A stretch of 64,000 nt of DNA. Origin: CAVVNP01 sp963800235. GTDB taxonomy: Bacteria > Actinomycetota > Acidimicrobiia > Acidimicrobiales > Iamiaceae. This document shows positions 32,040 through 41,821 of the stretch, one piece after another. The notes under the pieces were generated by a model, which worked only from the letters and a program-made list of their open reading frames with translations, had not been told where the DNA came from and did not search any database. The stretch lies in NCBI GenBank assembly GCA_963800235.1, contig CAWDAD010000001.1:62001-126000 (forward strand), written 5' to 3'. A program made the position numbers and the translations under genes. The stretch's first letter is position 1. Each line of letters starts with the position of its first letter.

Positions 32040-33593
32040 CGGCCGGCCCCCGTCGAGCAGGACGGCCCGGTCGGCGTCCAGGGTCCCGTCGAAGGGCGTC
32101 GCCGCGGCGGCCGGGTCGTCGCTGGCCACCAGCACCGAGGTCTCCGACCACGGGCCGTCGCCCAGCGCCACCGCCTCGCCGGTGAAGTTCACCAGCACCA
32201 GCTTCTGCTCGTCCCCGGCGGTCCGCCGCCAACCCAGGACCCCCTCCGGGGTCTCGAGCACGTCCTGGTCGCCCAGCCGCAGGGCGACCGACCCGTGGCG
32301 GACGGAGAGCAGGCGTCGGTACAGCTCGGCGATCGACCCGGGATCCCGGCGCTGGGCCTCGGCGTTGCGGACGTCGGTCTCGGGTGGCCAGGGCAGCCAG
32401 GGCTCGGTCGGTCCCCATCCGTGGCCCTCGGTCGCGTCCCACGGGATCGGCGCCCGGCAGCCGTCGCGCCCTCCCGGGTCGACCACCCGGTCGGCGGGGA
32501 CCTCGGGGTCGAGCAGGCCCAGCTCCTCGCCGGCGTAGAGGAACGGCGTGCCCCGCAGGCCGAGCAGCAGCACCGCCGCCGCCCGGGCGCGCCGCTCGGA
32601 TCCGCCGTAGCGGGTGCGGTGCCGGGGGTTGTCGTGGTTCGACAGCACCCAGGTGGGCCAGGCGCCGATCGGGTCCAGGTGCTCGGTCACCTCGTCGATG
32701 CGCTGCCGCCACTGCGGGGCCCGCCACGGCGTGTGCAGCGGCGGGAAGTTGAACGAGAGGTGGAGCTCGTCGCCGTCGCCGTAGTAGCGGGCGACCCGGG
32801 CGGTGTCGAGCAGGTACACCTCGCCGACCATCATCCGGTCGCCGTCGTACTCCTCGAGCACCCGGCGCAGCCCGGTGATCAGTGCGTGGGTCGAGGCGTC
32901 GTCGTTCAGGACCGAGTGGGGCAGGGGGATGAGCTCGGCGGGGTCGTCGGGCAGGCGGGGGTCCTTGCCGATGGCGTGGATCACGTCCATCCGGAACCCG
33001 TCCACGCCCCGGTCGAGCCAGAACCGCAGCACGTCGTGCATGGCCAGGACGACGTCGGGGTTCCGCCAGTTCAGGTCCGGCTGACTCGGCAGGAACAGGT
33101 GCAGGTAGCTCTGCCCGGTCGTCTCGTCGAAGGTCCACGCCGGCGCCTCGGTGAAGCTGGCGATCCAGTTGTTCGGGGGCGAGCCCCCGGGGCCGGGATC
33201 GCGCCAGACGTACCAGTCGCGCTTGGCCGAGCGCCGGGAGGAGCGCGACTCCACGAACCACGGGTGCCGGTCCGAGGTGTGGTTGGGCACCCAGTCGACG
33301 ATCACCCGCAGGCCCCGCCGGTGGGCCTCGTCGAGCAGGGCGTCGAAGGCGTCGAGGTCGCCGAAGAGGGGGTCGACGTCGCAGTAGTCGCTGACGTCGT
33401 AGCCGAAGTCGTCCATCGGCGACCGGTAGAAGGGCGACAGCCACAGGGCGTCGACGCCGAGCCAGGTCAGGTGGTCCAGGTGGCGACGGATGCCCTCGAG
33501 GTCGCCGACCCCGTCGTCGTTCGAGTCGGCGAAGGAGCGGGGGTAGATCTGGTAGACGACGGCGGACTTCCACCAGGGTTCGGCATCGGGCAC
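32037..33593 (-). CDS. GH13 alpha-glucosidase
   Basis: 518 residues. GH13 conserved regions: DWVPNHTSDRHPWF (I), GVDGFRMDVIH with nucleophile Asp (II), MVGEVYLLD with acid/base Glu (III) and VLSNHDNPRHRTRY (IV). The opening VVYQIYPRSFADSNDDGVGDLEGI is typical of oligo-1,6-glucosidase/alpha-glucosidase. It hydrolyses terminal alpha-glucosidic bonds in small oligosaccharides; no signal peptide, so cytosolic. TAGCCT lies 6 bases before the GTG, so leaderless. Confidence 0.95.
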   Translation of the reverse strand: MPDAEPWWKSAVVYQIYPRSFADSNDDGVGDLEGIRRHLDHLTWLGVDALWLSPFYRSPMDDFGYDVSDYCDVDPLFGDLDAFDALLDEAHRRGLRVIVDWVPNHTSDRHPWFVESRSSRRSAKRDWYVWRDPGPGGSPPNNWIASFTEAPAWTFDETTGQSYLHLFLPSQPDLNWRNPDVVLAMHDVLRFWLDRGVDGFRMDVIHAIGKDPRLPDDPAELIPLPHSVLNDDASTHALITGLRRVLEEYDGDRMMVGEVYLLDTARVARYYGDGDELHLSFNFPPLHTPWRAPQWRQRIDEVTEHLDPIGAWPTWVLSNHDNPRHRTRYGGSERRARAAAVLLLGLRGTPFLYAGEELGLLDPEVPADRVVDPGGRDGCRAPIPWDATEGHGWGPTEPWLPWPPETDVRNAEAQRRDPGSIAELYRRLLSVRHGSVALRLGDQDVLETPEGVLGWRRTAGDEQKLVLVNFTGEAVALGDGPWSETSVLVASDDPAAAATPFDGTLDADRAVLLDGGRP

Positions 33594-33599
33594 GGCGGC

Positions 33600-33605
33600 A
33601 GGCTA
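33600..33605 (-). promoter_or_regulatory. -10 hexamer TAGCCT, leaderless alpha-glucosidase
   Basis: TAGCCT on the minus strand, 6 bases before the GTG at 33593. Confidence 0.45.
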
Positions 33606-33692
33606 GGGGCGACGGCCCCGCCGGAAGGCGCTCGGAGCGAACTACGGGACTGTGACCCGCCGCGATACAGTGGCTCCACGCTCTAGTCCCCC

Positions 33693-33908
33693 ATGAAGCC
33701 GGGAGTCCGCCGTGAAAAAGGACGCCATCGCCGCTTCGAAGAAGCGCGGAAGCTCAAGCAGAGCGGTCCCGACTTCCTCTTCGCCGAGCCTCGCCCGAGC
33801 CGTGACGAGCCCCACGAGGAGACCGAGGACGACGAGTTCGCCGACATCGCGGCCAAGTACGGGGCCTTCGACGACGACGAGGACGACGTCGACGACAGCG
33901 ACCGCTGA
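33693..33908 (+). CDS. Small acidic protein, reading frame uncertain
   Basis: 71 residues as read from the ATG at 33693; the end is very acidic (DDDEDDVDDSDR) and the middle reads KLKQSGPDFLFAEPRP. GC-rich third positions support this frame from about 33745 onward. The first part looks better in another frame from the GTG at 33712 (KKDAIAASKK), preceded by GGGAG. Joining the two by restoring one base near 33745 gives KKDAIAASKKARKLKQSGPDFLF, a more natural start. So either this start is right or the gene carries a frameshift. No recognised family. Sits 50 bases upstream of typA. Confidence 0.5.
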   Translation: MKPGVRREKGRHRRFEEARKLKQSGPDFLFAEPRPSRDEPHEETEDDEFADIAAKYGAFDDDEDDVDDSDR

Positions 33909-33958
33909 ACCGGCCGCCCCCGCTCGACCCTGACCTGACCGCGTCGGATCGTCGCGCC

Positions 33959-35785
33959 ATGCCCCCGTTGCGCACCATCGCGCTCGTCGCCCACGTCGAC
34001 CACGGCAAGACGACCCTGGTCGACGCCATGCTCCGGGCGACCCACGTCTTCGGCGACCACCAGGCGGTGGTCGACCGGGTCCTCGACTCCGACGACCAGG
34101 AGCGCGAGCGCGGCATCACCATCCTGGCCAAGGCGGCCTCGGTGCGGTGGGGGGAGACCCGGGTCAACCTGGTCGACACCCCCGGCCATGCCGACTTCGG
34201 CGGCGAGGTCGAGCGGGCGCTGGCCCTGGTCGACGGCGTCCTGCTCCTCGTCGACGCCGCCGAGGGGCCGCTCCCGCAGACCCGCTACGTGCTGTCGAAG
34301 GCGCTGGCCGCCGATCTGCCCGTGGTGGTGGTGCTGAACAAGGTCGACCGGCCCGACGCCCGCGCCGCCGAGGTCCTCGACGAGATCTACGAGCTGTTCA
34401 TCGACCTCGGTGCCGAGGACGACGACATCGACTTCCCCGTCGTGTCCGCGGTGGCGCGCGACGGTCGGACGGTGGGAGGCGTGGGCCTGCCGGACGAGGA
34501 CGCCGACCTGTCCCCGCTGTTCGACGCGATCCTGGCCACGGTCCCACCGCCGGGCGGCGACCCCGATGCCCCCGTCCAGGCCATCGTCACCAACCTCGAC
34601 GCCTCCGACTACCTGGGGCGGCTGGCCATCGGTCGCGTGGTGCAGGGCACCCTGCGATCCGGCCAGCAGGTCGTGCTGCTCGACGAGGAGGTGGACGAGG
34701 GCCAGCCGCCGCTGCGGCGCAAGCTCACCTCGCTCCACGGGTTCGTCGGCGTCGACCGCCAGCCCGTCGAGGACCGGGTCGCCGGCGACCTGTTCGTCCT
34801 CGCCGGCTTCCCCGAGGTCGAGATCGGCGACACCCTGGCCGACCCGGCCCACCCCAAGCCGCTGCCCCGGCTGTCGGTCGACGAGCCGGTGCTGCGCATG
34901 ACCTTCGGCGTCAACACCTCGCCCATGGCCGGCCGCGACGGCACCTACCTCACCTCGCGCCACCTGCGCGAGCGGCTCGACCGCGAGGTGCTCGGCAACG
35001 TCTCCATCCGCCTCGGCGACACCGGCTCCCCCGACGTGATCGAGGTGGCCGGCCGCGGCGAGCTGCAGCTGGCGGTGCTGATCGAGTCGATGCGACGGGA
35101 GGGCTACGAGCTGCAGGTCAGCCGGCCCGAGGTCATCATCCGCGAGATCGACGGCGCGCGCCACGAGCCGGTCGAGCGCGGCGTGGTCGACGTGCCCGAC
35201 GAGCACGTCGGCACCGTCACCCAGGCGCTGGCGCCGCGGAAGGGGCAGGTCACCGACCTCCGGCCCGGCGATCCGGGCCGCACCGTCGTCACCTTCGACG
35301 CACCGGCCCGCGGGCTGATCGGCTTCCGCTCCCTGCTGCTCACCGCCACCCGGGGCACCGCCCTGCTCCACACCCACCACGGCGGCTGGATGCGCTGGGC
35401 CGGCGAGCTGCCCCACCGCCAGGGCGGCGCCATGCTCGCCGACCGGGCGGGCAAGGCCACCGGGTACGCCCTCGACAACCTGCAGTCCCGCGGCGAGCTG
35501 TTCATCGGGCCGGGGGTCGAGGTCTACGAGGGCATGGTCGTGGGCGAGAACGCCCGACCCGACGAGATGGTCGTCAACGTGGTGCGCGAGAAGCAGAAGA
35601 CCAACATCCGCACCCACGCCGCCGACGAGGCCATCAAGCTGGCCCCGCCCAAGGCCCACACCCTCGAGTCGGCGATCGAGTTCATCGCCGATGACGAGCT
35701 GGTCGAGGTGACCCCGACCGCCATCCGGATCCGCAAGCGCCTGCTCCGAGAGCAGGACCGGCGGCGCCAGAACCGCAAGGGCTGA
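33959..35785 (+). CDS. typA: Ribosome-associated GTPase TypA/BipA
   Basis: 608 residues. G-motifs: AHVDHGKTTL (G1), RGITI (G2), DTPGHADF (G3), NKVD (G4). Then EF-G-like domains II, III and V and a C-terminal domain (KTNIRTHAADEAIKL). TypA is an EF-G-like GTPase that binds 70S ribosomes and helps assembly and growth at low temperature or under stress. A GATCGT hexamer sits 6 bases before the ATG, so possibly leaderless. Length matches the family (about 610). Confidence 0.96.
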   Translation: MPPLRTIALVAHVDHGKTTLVDAMLRATHVFGDHQAVVDRVLDSDDQERERGITILAKAASVRWGETRVNLVDTPGHADFGGEVERALALVDGVLLLVDAAEGPLPQTRYVLSKALAADLPVVVVLNKVDRPDARAAEVLDEIYELFIDLGAEDDDIDFPVVSAVARDGRTVGGVGLPDEDADLSPLFDAILATVPPPGGDPDAPVQAIVTNLDASDYLGRLAIGRVVQGTLRSGQQVVLLDEEVDEGQPPLRRKLTSLHGFVGVDRQPVEDRVAGDLFVLAGFPEVEIGDTLADPAHPKPLPRLSVDEPVLRMTFGVNTSPMAGRDGTYLTSRHLRERLDREVLGNVSIRLGDTGSPDVIEVAGRGELQLAVLIESMRREGYELQVSRPEVIIREIDGARHEPVERGVVDVPDEHVGTVTQALAPRKGQVTDLRPGDPGRTVVTFDAPARGLIGFRSLLLTATRGTALLHTHHGGWMRWAGELPHRQGGAMLADRAGKATGYALDNLQSRGELFIGPGVEVYEGMVVGENARPDEMVVNVVREKQKTNIRTHAADEAIKLAPPKAHTLESAIEFIADDELVEVTPTAIRIRKRLLREQDRRRQNRKG

Positions 35786-35795
35786 CGACCTGCCC

Positions 35796-36178
35796 GTGGC
35801 CACCGCCGCCACGGCCCTCGTGCTGGCGGTCGTGCTCGCCGGGGTGGTCCGGCGCCCGCGGGGATCTCCGAGGCCGCGGTGGCCGTCCCCGGCGCGGCGG
35901 TCGTGCTGCTGCTCGGGCTGGAGCCGTGGCGTCAGGCGGTCGACGCTCGTCGTCCAGCCGATGCCGTGGCGGGCGACGGCGTCGACGACCGCGGGCTGAT
36001 CGACCGGGTCCCGAGCGGCGACGACCTGGTCGGCCTGCTGGCCATGGCGCTGCTGGCGGCGCTCGCCGCCAACCTGGTCAACAACCTGCCGGCCACCTGC
36101 TGCCGCTGCCCGCCCTGCACGGCCGGCCCGGCGGCCATCGTGCTGGCCGTCGGGTCGCTGCGGGTGGTCAGCGGCTGA
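35796..36178 (+). pseudogene. Remnant of an ArsB/SLC13-type transporter
   Basis: A GTG at 35796 opens ATAATALVLAVVLAGVVRR, the first span of an ArsB-like anion transporter. After a one-base shift near 35862 the second frame continues ISEAAVAVPGAAVVLLLG. Then NLVNNLPAT, a family hallmark from a late span, follows after only 70 residues, so the middle is missing. Another local shift makes the next bases encode CCRCPPC, where the normal frame reads LLPLPALHGRP. The family usually has about 400 residues. With several shifts plus deletions this is true decay, not one sequencing slip. Its end overlaps the convergent gene by 11 bases. Confidence 0.68.
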
Positions 36179-36920
36179 CCCGTCTGGCCGGGTGGGGCAG
36201 CGGCACGCCGGAGCTGCCGGCGCGACGCCGCCGGCCGAGGTGCCGGGCCAGCTGCTCGTAGGCCCAGGGCGAGGTCATGGCCTCGATCTCGGCCCGCAGC
36301 TCCCGGTAGGCGGGTCGCCGGCCGACGAAGGCGTCGGGGGCGTCGGTGCACCACCAGTGGAAGTCGTCACCGCCGCCACCCCAGTCGCGGCGCTTCCACT
36401 CCCGCACCGTCGAGGTCACGTAGCCGTAGGCGTCGGTCTCGTCGATGCGGCGCAGCGGGAGCTGCCAGCAGACCTCGGGCTTCCAGTCCATCATGTGGTC
36501 GCCGGCGGCCTCGGCGGCCTGGTGGAGCGCGCAGCCGGGCCCGGTGGGGAAGCCGGGGCGGTTGAGGAAGATGCAGGCGTCGTCGACCAGGTGGGTGACC
36601 ACCTCGCCGTCGTCGTTGCGGTGGATCGGTCCGCCCAGCTCGGCGCTGCGCTCCTTGTGCTGCCACTGGGCGGCGGTGAGGCGACGGGCGTGGCGCTCGA
36701 CCCGCCGCCGGTCGTCGTCGCCGCTCAGGTGGGCGCCGTAGCTGCAGCAGCCCTGCACCAGCTCAGGGGCGGGTTCGGTCAGGACACCCGGGCAGCCTCG
36801 CCCGAAGATGCAGGTCCAGTCGCTGGCCAGGAAGGTGAGGTCGAAGACCCAGGTTCGGGCCTCCTCGGGGTCCTCGAAGGAGACCCACTCGTGGAGGTCG
36901 TCGGGGGGGCGGGGGGTCAC
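36168..36920 (-). CDS. Cysteine-rich conserved protein
   Basis: 250 residues. Eight or more conserved-looking Cys occur in pairs: TCIFGRGCPG, GCCSYGAHL, ACIFLNRP, GCALH, KPEVCWQLPLR. The arrangement resembles Fe-S or zinc proteins of the YkgJ/DUF3109 kind, but I cannot assign a family firmly. C-terminal part: FHWWCTDAPDAFVG then a helical end. No signal peptide. TACTGT lies 6 bases before the GTG at 36920, so leaderless. Function unknown. Confidence 0.75.
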   Translation of the reverse strand: MTPRPPDDLHEWVSFEDPEEARTWVFDLTFLASDWTCIFGRGCPGVLTEPAPELVQGCCSYGAHLSGDDDRRRVERHARRLTAAQWQHKERSAELGGPIHRNDDGEVVTHLVDDACIFLNRPGFPTGPGCALHQAAEAAGDHMMDWKPEVCWQLPLRRIDETDAYGYVTSTVREWKRRDWGGGGDDFHWWCTDAPDAFVGRRPAYRELRAEIEAMTSPWAYEQLARHLGRRRRAGSSGVPLPHPARRVSR

Positions 36921-36926
36921 CGGGGC

Positions 36927-36932
36927 ACAGTA
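36927..36932 (-). promoter_or_regulatory. -10 hexamer TACTGT, leaderless Cys-rich protein gene
   Basis: TACTGT on the minus strand, 6 bases before the GTG at 36920. Confidence 0.45.
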
Positions 36933-37007
36933 GCGAGCAGCCGACGGGGGGTCGGCGCCGACCGGCCGCGGCCGCTCGGCGGTGCACCTCGCCGCGGCCG
37001 GGCGTGG

Positions 37008-37190
37008 TACCGTGCACGGGTTCGCTGTGGGCGAACTTCGTCAGTGCCGGAGCGGGATTCCGGTCCGACGGCGGGAGATCGCGACGTCGGCCACGTCCTG
37101 GCTCGTCGCCCGCGACGGTCGCCGGGTGCTCGTCCCTCCATCCCCCCCGGAGTCAGGCGGGCACCCGGCACAACCTACCCGGTGGCCCAA
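37008..37190 (+). ncRNA. Candidate structured transcript in gene-free gap
   Basis: The gap 36933-37200 has a plus-strand TACCGT (37008-37013) but no plus-strand gene: the next gene (ParA) is on the other strand. A transcript starting near 37020 would begin with the hairpin GTTCGC-TGTGG-GCGAAC and contain a perfect 9-base pair, GCCGGGTGC (37121-37129) with GCACCCGGC (37161-37169). It matches no RNA family I can recognise (not tmRNA, RNase P or SRP RNA). An open frame exists but is not protein-like. Confidence 0.25.
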
Positions 37191-37200
37191 CCCGGCCGCG

Positions 37201-37947
37201 TCAGGCGCTGGCGCGCTCGGCGGCCTCGGCCCAGAGCTTGCGGTACTCGCGGCTGGCGGTGCACCGGGGCGAGGACACCACCGTCGGGACCCGCCGGTCG
37301 CCCATGCGCTCGATGGCGGAGGACTCGGGGATGGCGGCGCCGAGGAAGCGCTTGTCGCCCTGGAGCTTGTCGGCCAGCTTGCGCTGGATCGGCTTGCGCC
37401 GGTCGACCATCGAGACGAAGGGGGCGAGCACGTCCTTCGGGGTCCCGTGGTCGGTCAGGAACTCGGCGTAGCTCTCGAAGGCCCGCACGGCGAGCGGGGT
37501 CGGGACCACCGGCAGGAGCAGGAGGTCGGCGTTCTCCGCCACCACCTCGGTGAGGGCGCCGAGCCCGGGCGGGCAGTCGAGGATGATCACGTCGAGGTCG
37601 CGCTTCATGGCGGCCAGCAGCTTGCGGATCAGCTTCGACGGCTTGCGGGCGTCGCCGAGGAGCTGCTCGGTGGCCCGCAGCGTGGTGTCGGCGGGGACCA
37701 CCTGCAGTCGCTTGAGGTCGGTGGGCCGGGCGACGCCGGCCAGCCCGTCGCGGTGGCCGCCGAGCAGCCGCTCGGCCCCGCCCTTGAGCTTCGGCTTGAG
37801 ATGCAGGCAGTGGGTGGCGGCCGCCTGTGGATCGAGGTCCCAGAGCAGGGTGCGGGCGCCGCTCTGGGCCGCCAGGGCGGCCAGGTTGACCGCCGCGGAG
37901 GTCTTCCCCACCCCTCCTTTGAGCCCGGTGACGGCGATGACGCGCAC
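37201..37947 (-). CDS. ParA-family ATPase, orphan
   Basis: 248 residues. Deviant Walker A KGGVGKT at 10-16 with the signature Lys10, then LLWDLDPQAAAT (Walker A') and VIILDCPPGLG (Walker B). ParA/MinD-type ATPases dimerise on DNA or membrane to place cargo. No ParB-like gene is adjacent, so this is an orphan; the cargo could be a plasmid-like, chromosomal or protein complex. CATGAT lies 6 bases before the GTG. The frame ends 75 bases before the acyl-CoA synthetase stop would be reached. Confidence 0.9.
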   Translation of the reverse strand: MRVIAVTGLKGGVGKTSAAVNLAALAAQSGARTLLWDLDPQAAATHCLHLKPKLKGGAERLLGGHRDGLAGVARPTDLKRLQVVPADTTLRATEQLLGDARKPSKLIRKLLAAMKRDLDVIILDCPPGLGALTEVVAENADLLLLPVVPTPLAVRAFESYAEFLTDHGTPKDVLAPFVSMVDRRKPIQRKLADKLQGDKRFLGAAIPESSAIERMGDRRVPTVVSSPRCTASREYRKLWAEAAERASA

Positions 37948-38025
37948 CGGCCCATCATGGCCGGGTGGAACCGGGTCCGGGCGGACCCGTCGATCCCGCC
38001 GGTCGCGGGCCCGGCCTGCCCCGGA

Positions 38026-39585
38026 TCAGCCGATCTGGCGCTCGGCGTCCTTCCAGTACGGGGCCCGCAGCTCCCGCTTCAGCAGCTTGCCGGTCGGGTT
38101 GCGGGGCAGCTCGTCGGCGAAGTCGACCGACTTCGGCAGCTTGTAGCCGGCCAGGTTCTCCCGGGCGTGGGCGATCAGCTCCTCCGCGGTCGGGTCCTCG
38201 CCCTCGGCCCGCACCACCACCGCCTTGACCGCCTCCCCCCACCGGTCGTCGGGCACGCCGATGACGGCCACGTCGCCGACACCGGGATGGCGCATCAGCA
38301 CGTTCTCGACCTCGGTCGGGTAGACGTTCTCGCCGCCGCTGACGATCATGTCCTTCACCCGGTCGTGCAGGTACAGGAAGCCCTCGTCGTCGGCGTAGCC
38401 CACGTCGCCGGTCTTGAAGAACCCGTCGTCGGTGATCGACTCGGCGGTGGCCTCGGGGTTGTCCCAGTAGCCCTTCATCACCTGCGGCGAGCGGATCCAC
38501 AGCTCGCCGGGCGTGCCCGGCTCGGCGTCCTCGCCGGTCTCGACGTCGACGATGCGGACCTCGACCCACGGATAGGGCCTCCCGCACGAGCGCAGCAGCT
38601 CGGGCCGACCTTCGGGGTCGTGGTCGGCGGCGTCGAGCTGGGTGATGGCCCCGGTCGTCTCGGTCAGGCCGTACACCTGGACGAAGTCGCAGCCGAAGCG
38701 CTTCATGGCCTCGACCAGGACCGAGTCGCTGATGGGCGAGGCGCCGTAGACGATGGTCTGCAGCGACGAGAAGTCGGTGTCGTCGACGCCGGGGGTCAGG
38801 AGCAGGAACTGGATGACCGCGGGCACCACGAACCCGACGGTGATCCCGAACCGCGGGATGATCTCGAGCAGCTCGGCGGGGTCGACCTCGCGCACGACGA
38901 TGGTGCGGGTGCCGAAGTAGAGCCCGACCACCGCCCAGCCGATGCCGCCGATGTGGAACATCGGCATCAGGGCGAGGTTCACCGAGTGGGGGCCGAGGTT
39001 CCACTGCTCGCCGACCTGCTCGGTCAGGGCGAAGAGGTTCTCGTTGGTGAGCATCACGCCCTTCGGAAGCCCGGTGGTGCCCGAGGTGTAGAGCTGGAAG
39101 GCCACGTCGTCGTCGGCCGGCTCGGCGCCGGGATCGGTGGTGGGCTGCTCGGACAGCCAGTCCTCGTAGTCGGTCCAGCGGTCGTGGCCGCCGATGGCCA
39201 CGACGTGCTCGACGGTCTGGAGGTCGGCCTCGATCTGCTCGACGTGGTCGATGAAGTCGGGCCCGACGATCAGCACCTTGGCCCGGGCGTCGTCGATGAT
39301 CTGGGCCATCTCCGGGGGGGCGAGCCGCCAGTTGACGCTGATGTTGACGGCGTTGAGCTTGCCCAGCCCGAAGATCACCTCGTAGCCCTCGATGCCGTTC
39401 TTGTCGATGAAGGCCACGTGGTCCTGCTCGCCGACGCCCAGGGCGGCGCAGGCGTTGGCGACCTGGCTCGACCGGGCGTCCAGCTCGGCGAAGGTCCGAC
39501 TCCGGTCGTCCTGGTCGAGCGCCGGTGCGTCGGGTCGCTCCGAGCGGTGGAGGCGGATGATGTCGGCGAGCGAGCGGGGTGTCAT
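38026..39585 (-). CDS. Fatty-acid/aryl-CoA synthetase (AMP-forming)
   Basis: 519 residues of the ANL superfamily. A3 loop LYTSGTTGLPKGVMLTNEN, A5 region FVQVYGLTETTGAI, A7 motif GDVGYADDEGFLYLHDR, A8 hinge KDMIVSGGENVYPTEVE and catalytic Lys in PRNPTGKLLKRELR. It activates a carboxylic acid with ATP and loads CoA. Chain length or aryl substrate cannot be read. TACCAT lies 7 bases before the ATG at 39585, so leaderless. Likely part of lipid catabolism with the enoyl-CoA hydratase and P450 found elsewhere in the window. Confidence 0.94.
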   Translation of the reverse strand: MTPRSLADIIRLHRSERPDAPALDQDDRSRTFAELDARSSQVANACAALGVGEQDHVAFIDKNGIEGYEVIFGLGKLNAVNISVNWRLAPPEMAQIIDDARAKVLIVGPDFIDHVEQIEADLQTVEHVVAIGGHDRWTDYEDWLSEQPTTDPGAEPADDDVAFQLYTSGTTGLPKGVMLTNENLFALTEQVGEQWNLGPHSVNLALMPMFHIGGIGWAVVGLYFGTRTIVVREVDPAELLEIIPRFGITVGFVVPAVIQFLLLTPGVDDTDFSSLQTIVYGASPISDSVLVEAMKRFGCDFVQVYGLTETTGAITQLDAADHDPEGRPELLRSCGRPYPWVEVRIVDVETGEDAEPGTPGELWIRSPQVMKGYWDNPEATAESITDDGFFKTGDVGYADDEGFLYLHDRVKDMIVSGGENVYPTEVENVLMRHPGVGDVAVIGVPDDRWGEAVKAVVVRAEGEDPTAEELIAHARENLAGYKLPKSVDFADELPRNPTGKLLKRELRAPYWKDAERQIG

Positions 39586-39592
39586 GGGTCAC

Positions 39593-39598
39593 ATGGTA
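39593..39598 (-). promoter_or_regulatory. -10 hexamer TACCAT, leaderless acyl-CoA synthetase
   Basis: TACCAT on the minus strand, 7 bases before the ATG at 39585. Confidence 0.5.
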
Positions 39599-39687
39599 GG
39601 AAGGTCGGCTCCGACCGTGCGGCGTCCGACCCGGACCGCGGCCGGGGACGGGGACGGGGCGTCGTCGGGCTCTGGGAGACTCACGCC

Positions 39688-39891
39688 ATGGCAGGCGAGT
39701 TCGACGGGATCCGGAGCCGGCTGGAGCTGATCGCCGAGGAGCTGGCCGATCTGGCCATCGTGCGGCTGCGCGAATCGATCGACGCCGGCGGCGACGAGCT
39801 GCCCGTGGACGAGAAGCGCCTCACCCGCGCCCGGCGGTCGGTGGAGAAGGCCATCCACCTGCTCGAGGAGCCCGACGACCAGGAGCGCTAG
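39688..39891 (+). CDS. Small helical protein of unknown function
   Basis: 67 residues, almost all helix: FDGIRSRLELIAEELADLAIVRLRESI, then an LTRARRSVEKAIHLLE coiled segment. Highly charged, no Cys, no signal. I do not recognise the family. GAGACT lies 6 bases before the ATG, and its stop is only 10 bases before the next gene, so the two may be co-transcribed. Confidence 0.75.
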   Translation: MAGEFDGIRSRLELIAEELADLAIVRLRESIDAGGDELPVDEKRLTRARRSVEKAIHLLEEPDDQER

Positions 39892-39901
39892 ACATCCGGG
39901 C

Positions 39902-40642
39902 ATGGACGCGCTCGAGACCGCCCGCGCCGCACAGCCAGCGATCGAGAAGGTGCCGGCCCGCTTCATGCTCGACCGCGAGCTGTACGCCCGGGGCGCCGAG
40001 CTCGGGTTCAGCGGCATCGACTTCTACGTGGTCGGGCGCGGTGGTGTGCTCGGCCCCGTCGACGCCGACGTGGTGGCGGCCGCCTTCGTGTTCTTCCACC
40101 CGGACATGATCCGGCGCGAGTGGGAGGCGGGCACCGCGGTGCTGGCGGCCCCCGAGGCGGCCAAGGCGTTCAGCAGCCACATCCGCCGGTGGGCGACGGG
40201 GTGCTCCGACGATGTCGACTGGGCCCGGCTGGCCGAGCTGGTCGGTCCGGTGGTGCAGGCGGCCAACCCGGCCGTCGCCCCGCTGTTCGCCGGCTGGCGG
40301 GTCCTGCCCGAGCCCCCGGCCGAGGAGGCGGCGGCGCTGGCGGTCCACCGCCTGAACGCCCTGCGTGAGCTGCAGGGCGCCCGCCACGGCGGCGCGGTGC
40401 TGGCTACCGGCCTGCGCCCGAACGACGCCATGGTCGTGAGCGACTCCAACATGCCGCCCGCCATGTTCGGCTGGCAGGACGCCGACCTCGACGTCGATGC
40501 CGAGTCGGTGCGGCCCCGCTGGGAGCAGGCCGAGGCCGCCACCGCGGTCGCCATGGCCGAGGTCTACGCCCCCCTCGCCCCCGCCGAGCGCGACGAGCTG
40601 GTCGAGCTGCTGTCGGCGGCGGAGCGGGCGGTGGCCGGCTGA
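39902..40642 (+). CDS. SCO6745-type protein
   Basis: 246 residues. The mark is LYARGAELGFSGIDFYVVGRGGVLGPVDADVVAAAFVFFHPDMIRREWEAG, which matches from memory the SCO6745 family widespread in actinobacteria: a helical protein with the GxLGPV and FHPxxI motifs. Biochemical role unknown. The second half is helical with HRLNALRELQGARHGGAVL. Begins 10 bases after the small helical protein. Confidence 0.8.
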   Translation: MDALETARAAQPAIEKVPARFMLDRELYARGAELGFSGIDFYVVGRGGVLGPVDADVVAAAFVFFHPDMIRREWEAGTAVLAAPEAAKAFSSHIRRWATGCSDDVDWARLAELVGPVVQAANPAVAPLFAGWRVLPEPPAEEAAALAVHRLNALRELQGARHGGAVLATGLRPNDAMVVSDSNMPPAMFGWQDADLDVDAESVRPRWEQAEAATAVAMAEVYAPLAPAERDELVELLSAAERAVAG

Positions 40643-40712
40643 CGCGAGCGGCTGCTCCGGTCCGGACCACCCGGCCCGACCGGTCGGGTGGGCCCGTCGC
40701 CGAGCCGATCCG

Positions 40713-41798
<1,086 letters not shown>

Positions 41799-41821
41799 GC
41801 GGGCTGGGAGGGGAGCGAGGC

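Noticed and set aside
36982..39891. 970-codon plus-strand frame across ParA and acyl-CoA synthetase
   Set aside because: It overlaps two well-supported minus-strand genes; only its last 67 codons (from 39688) look like a protein.
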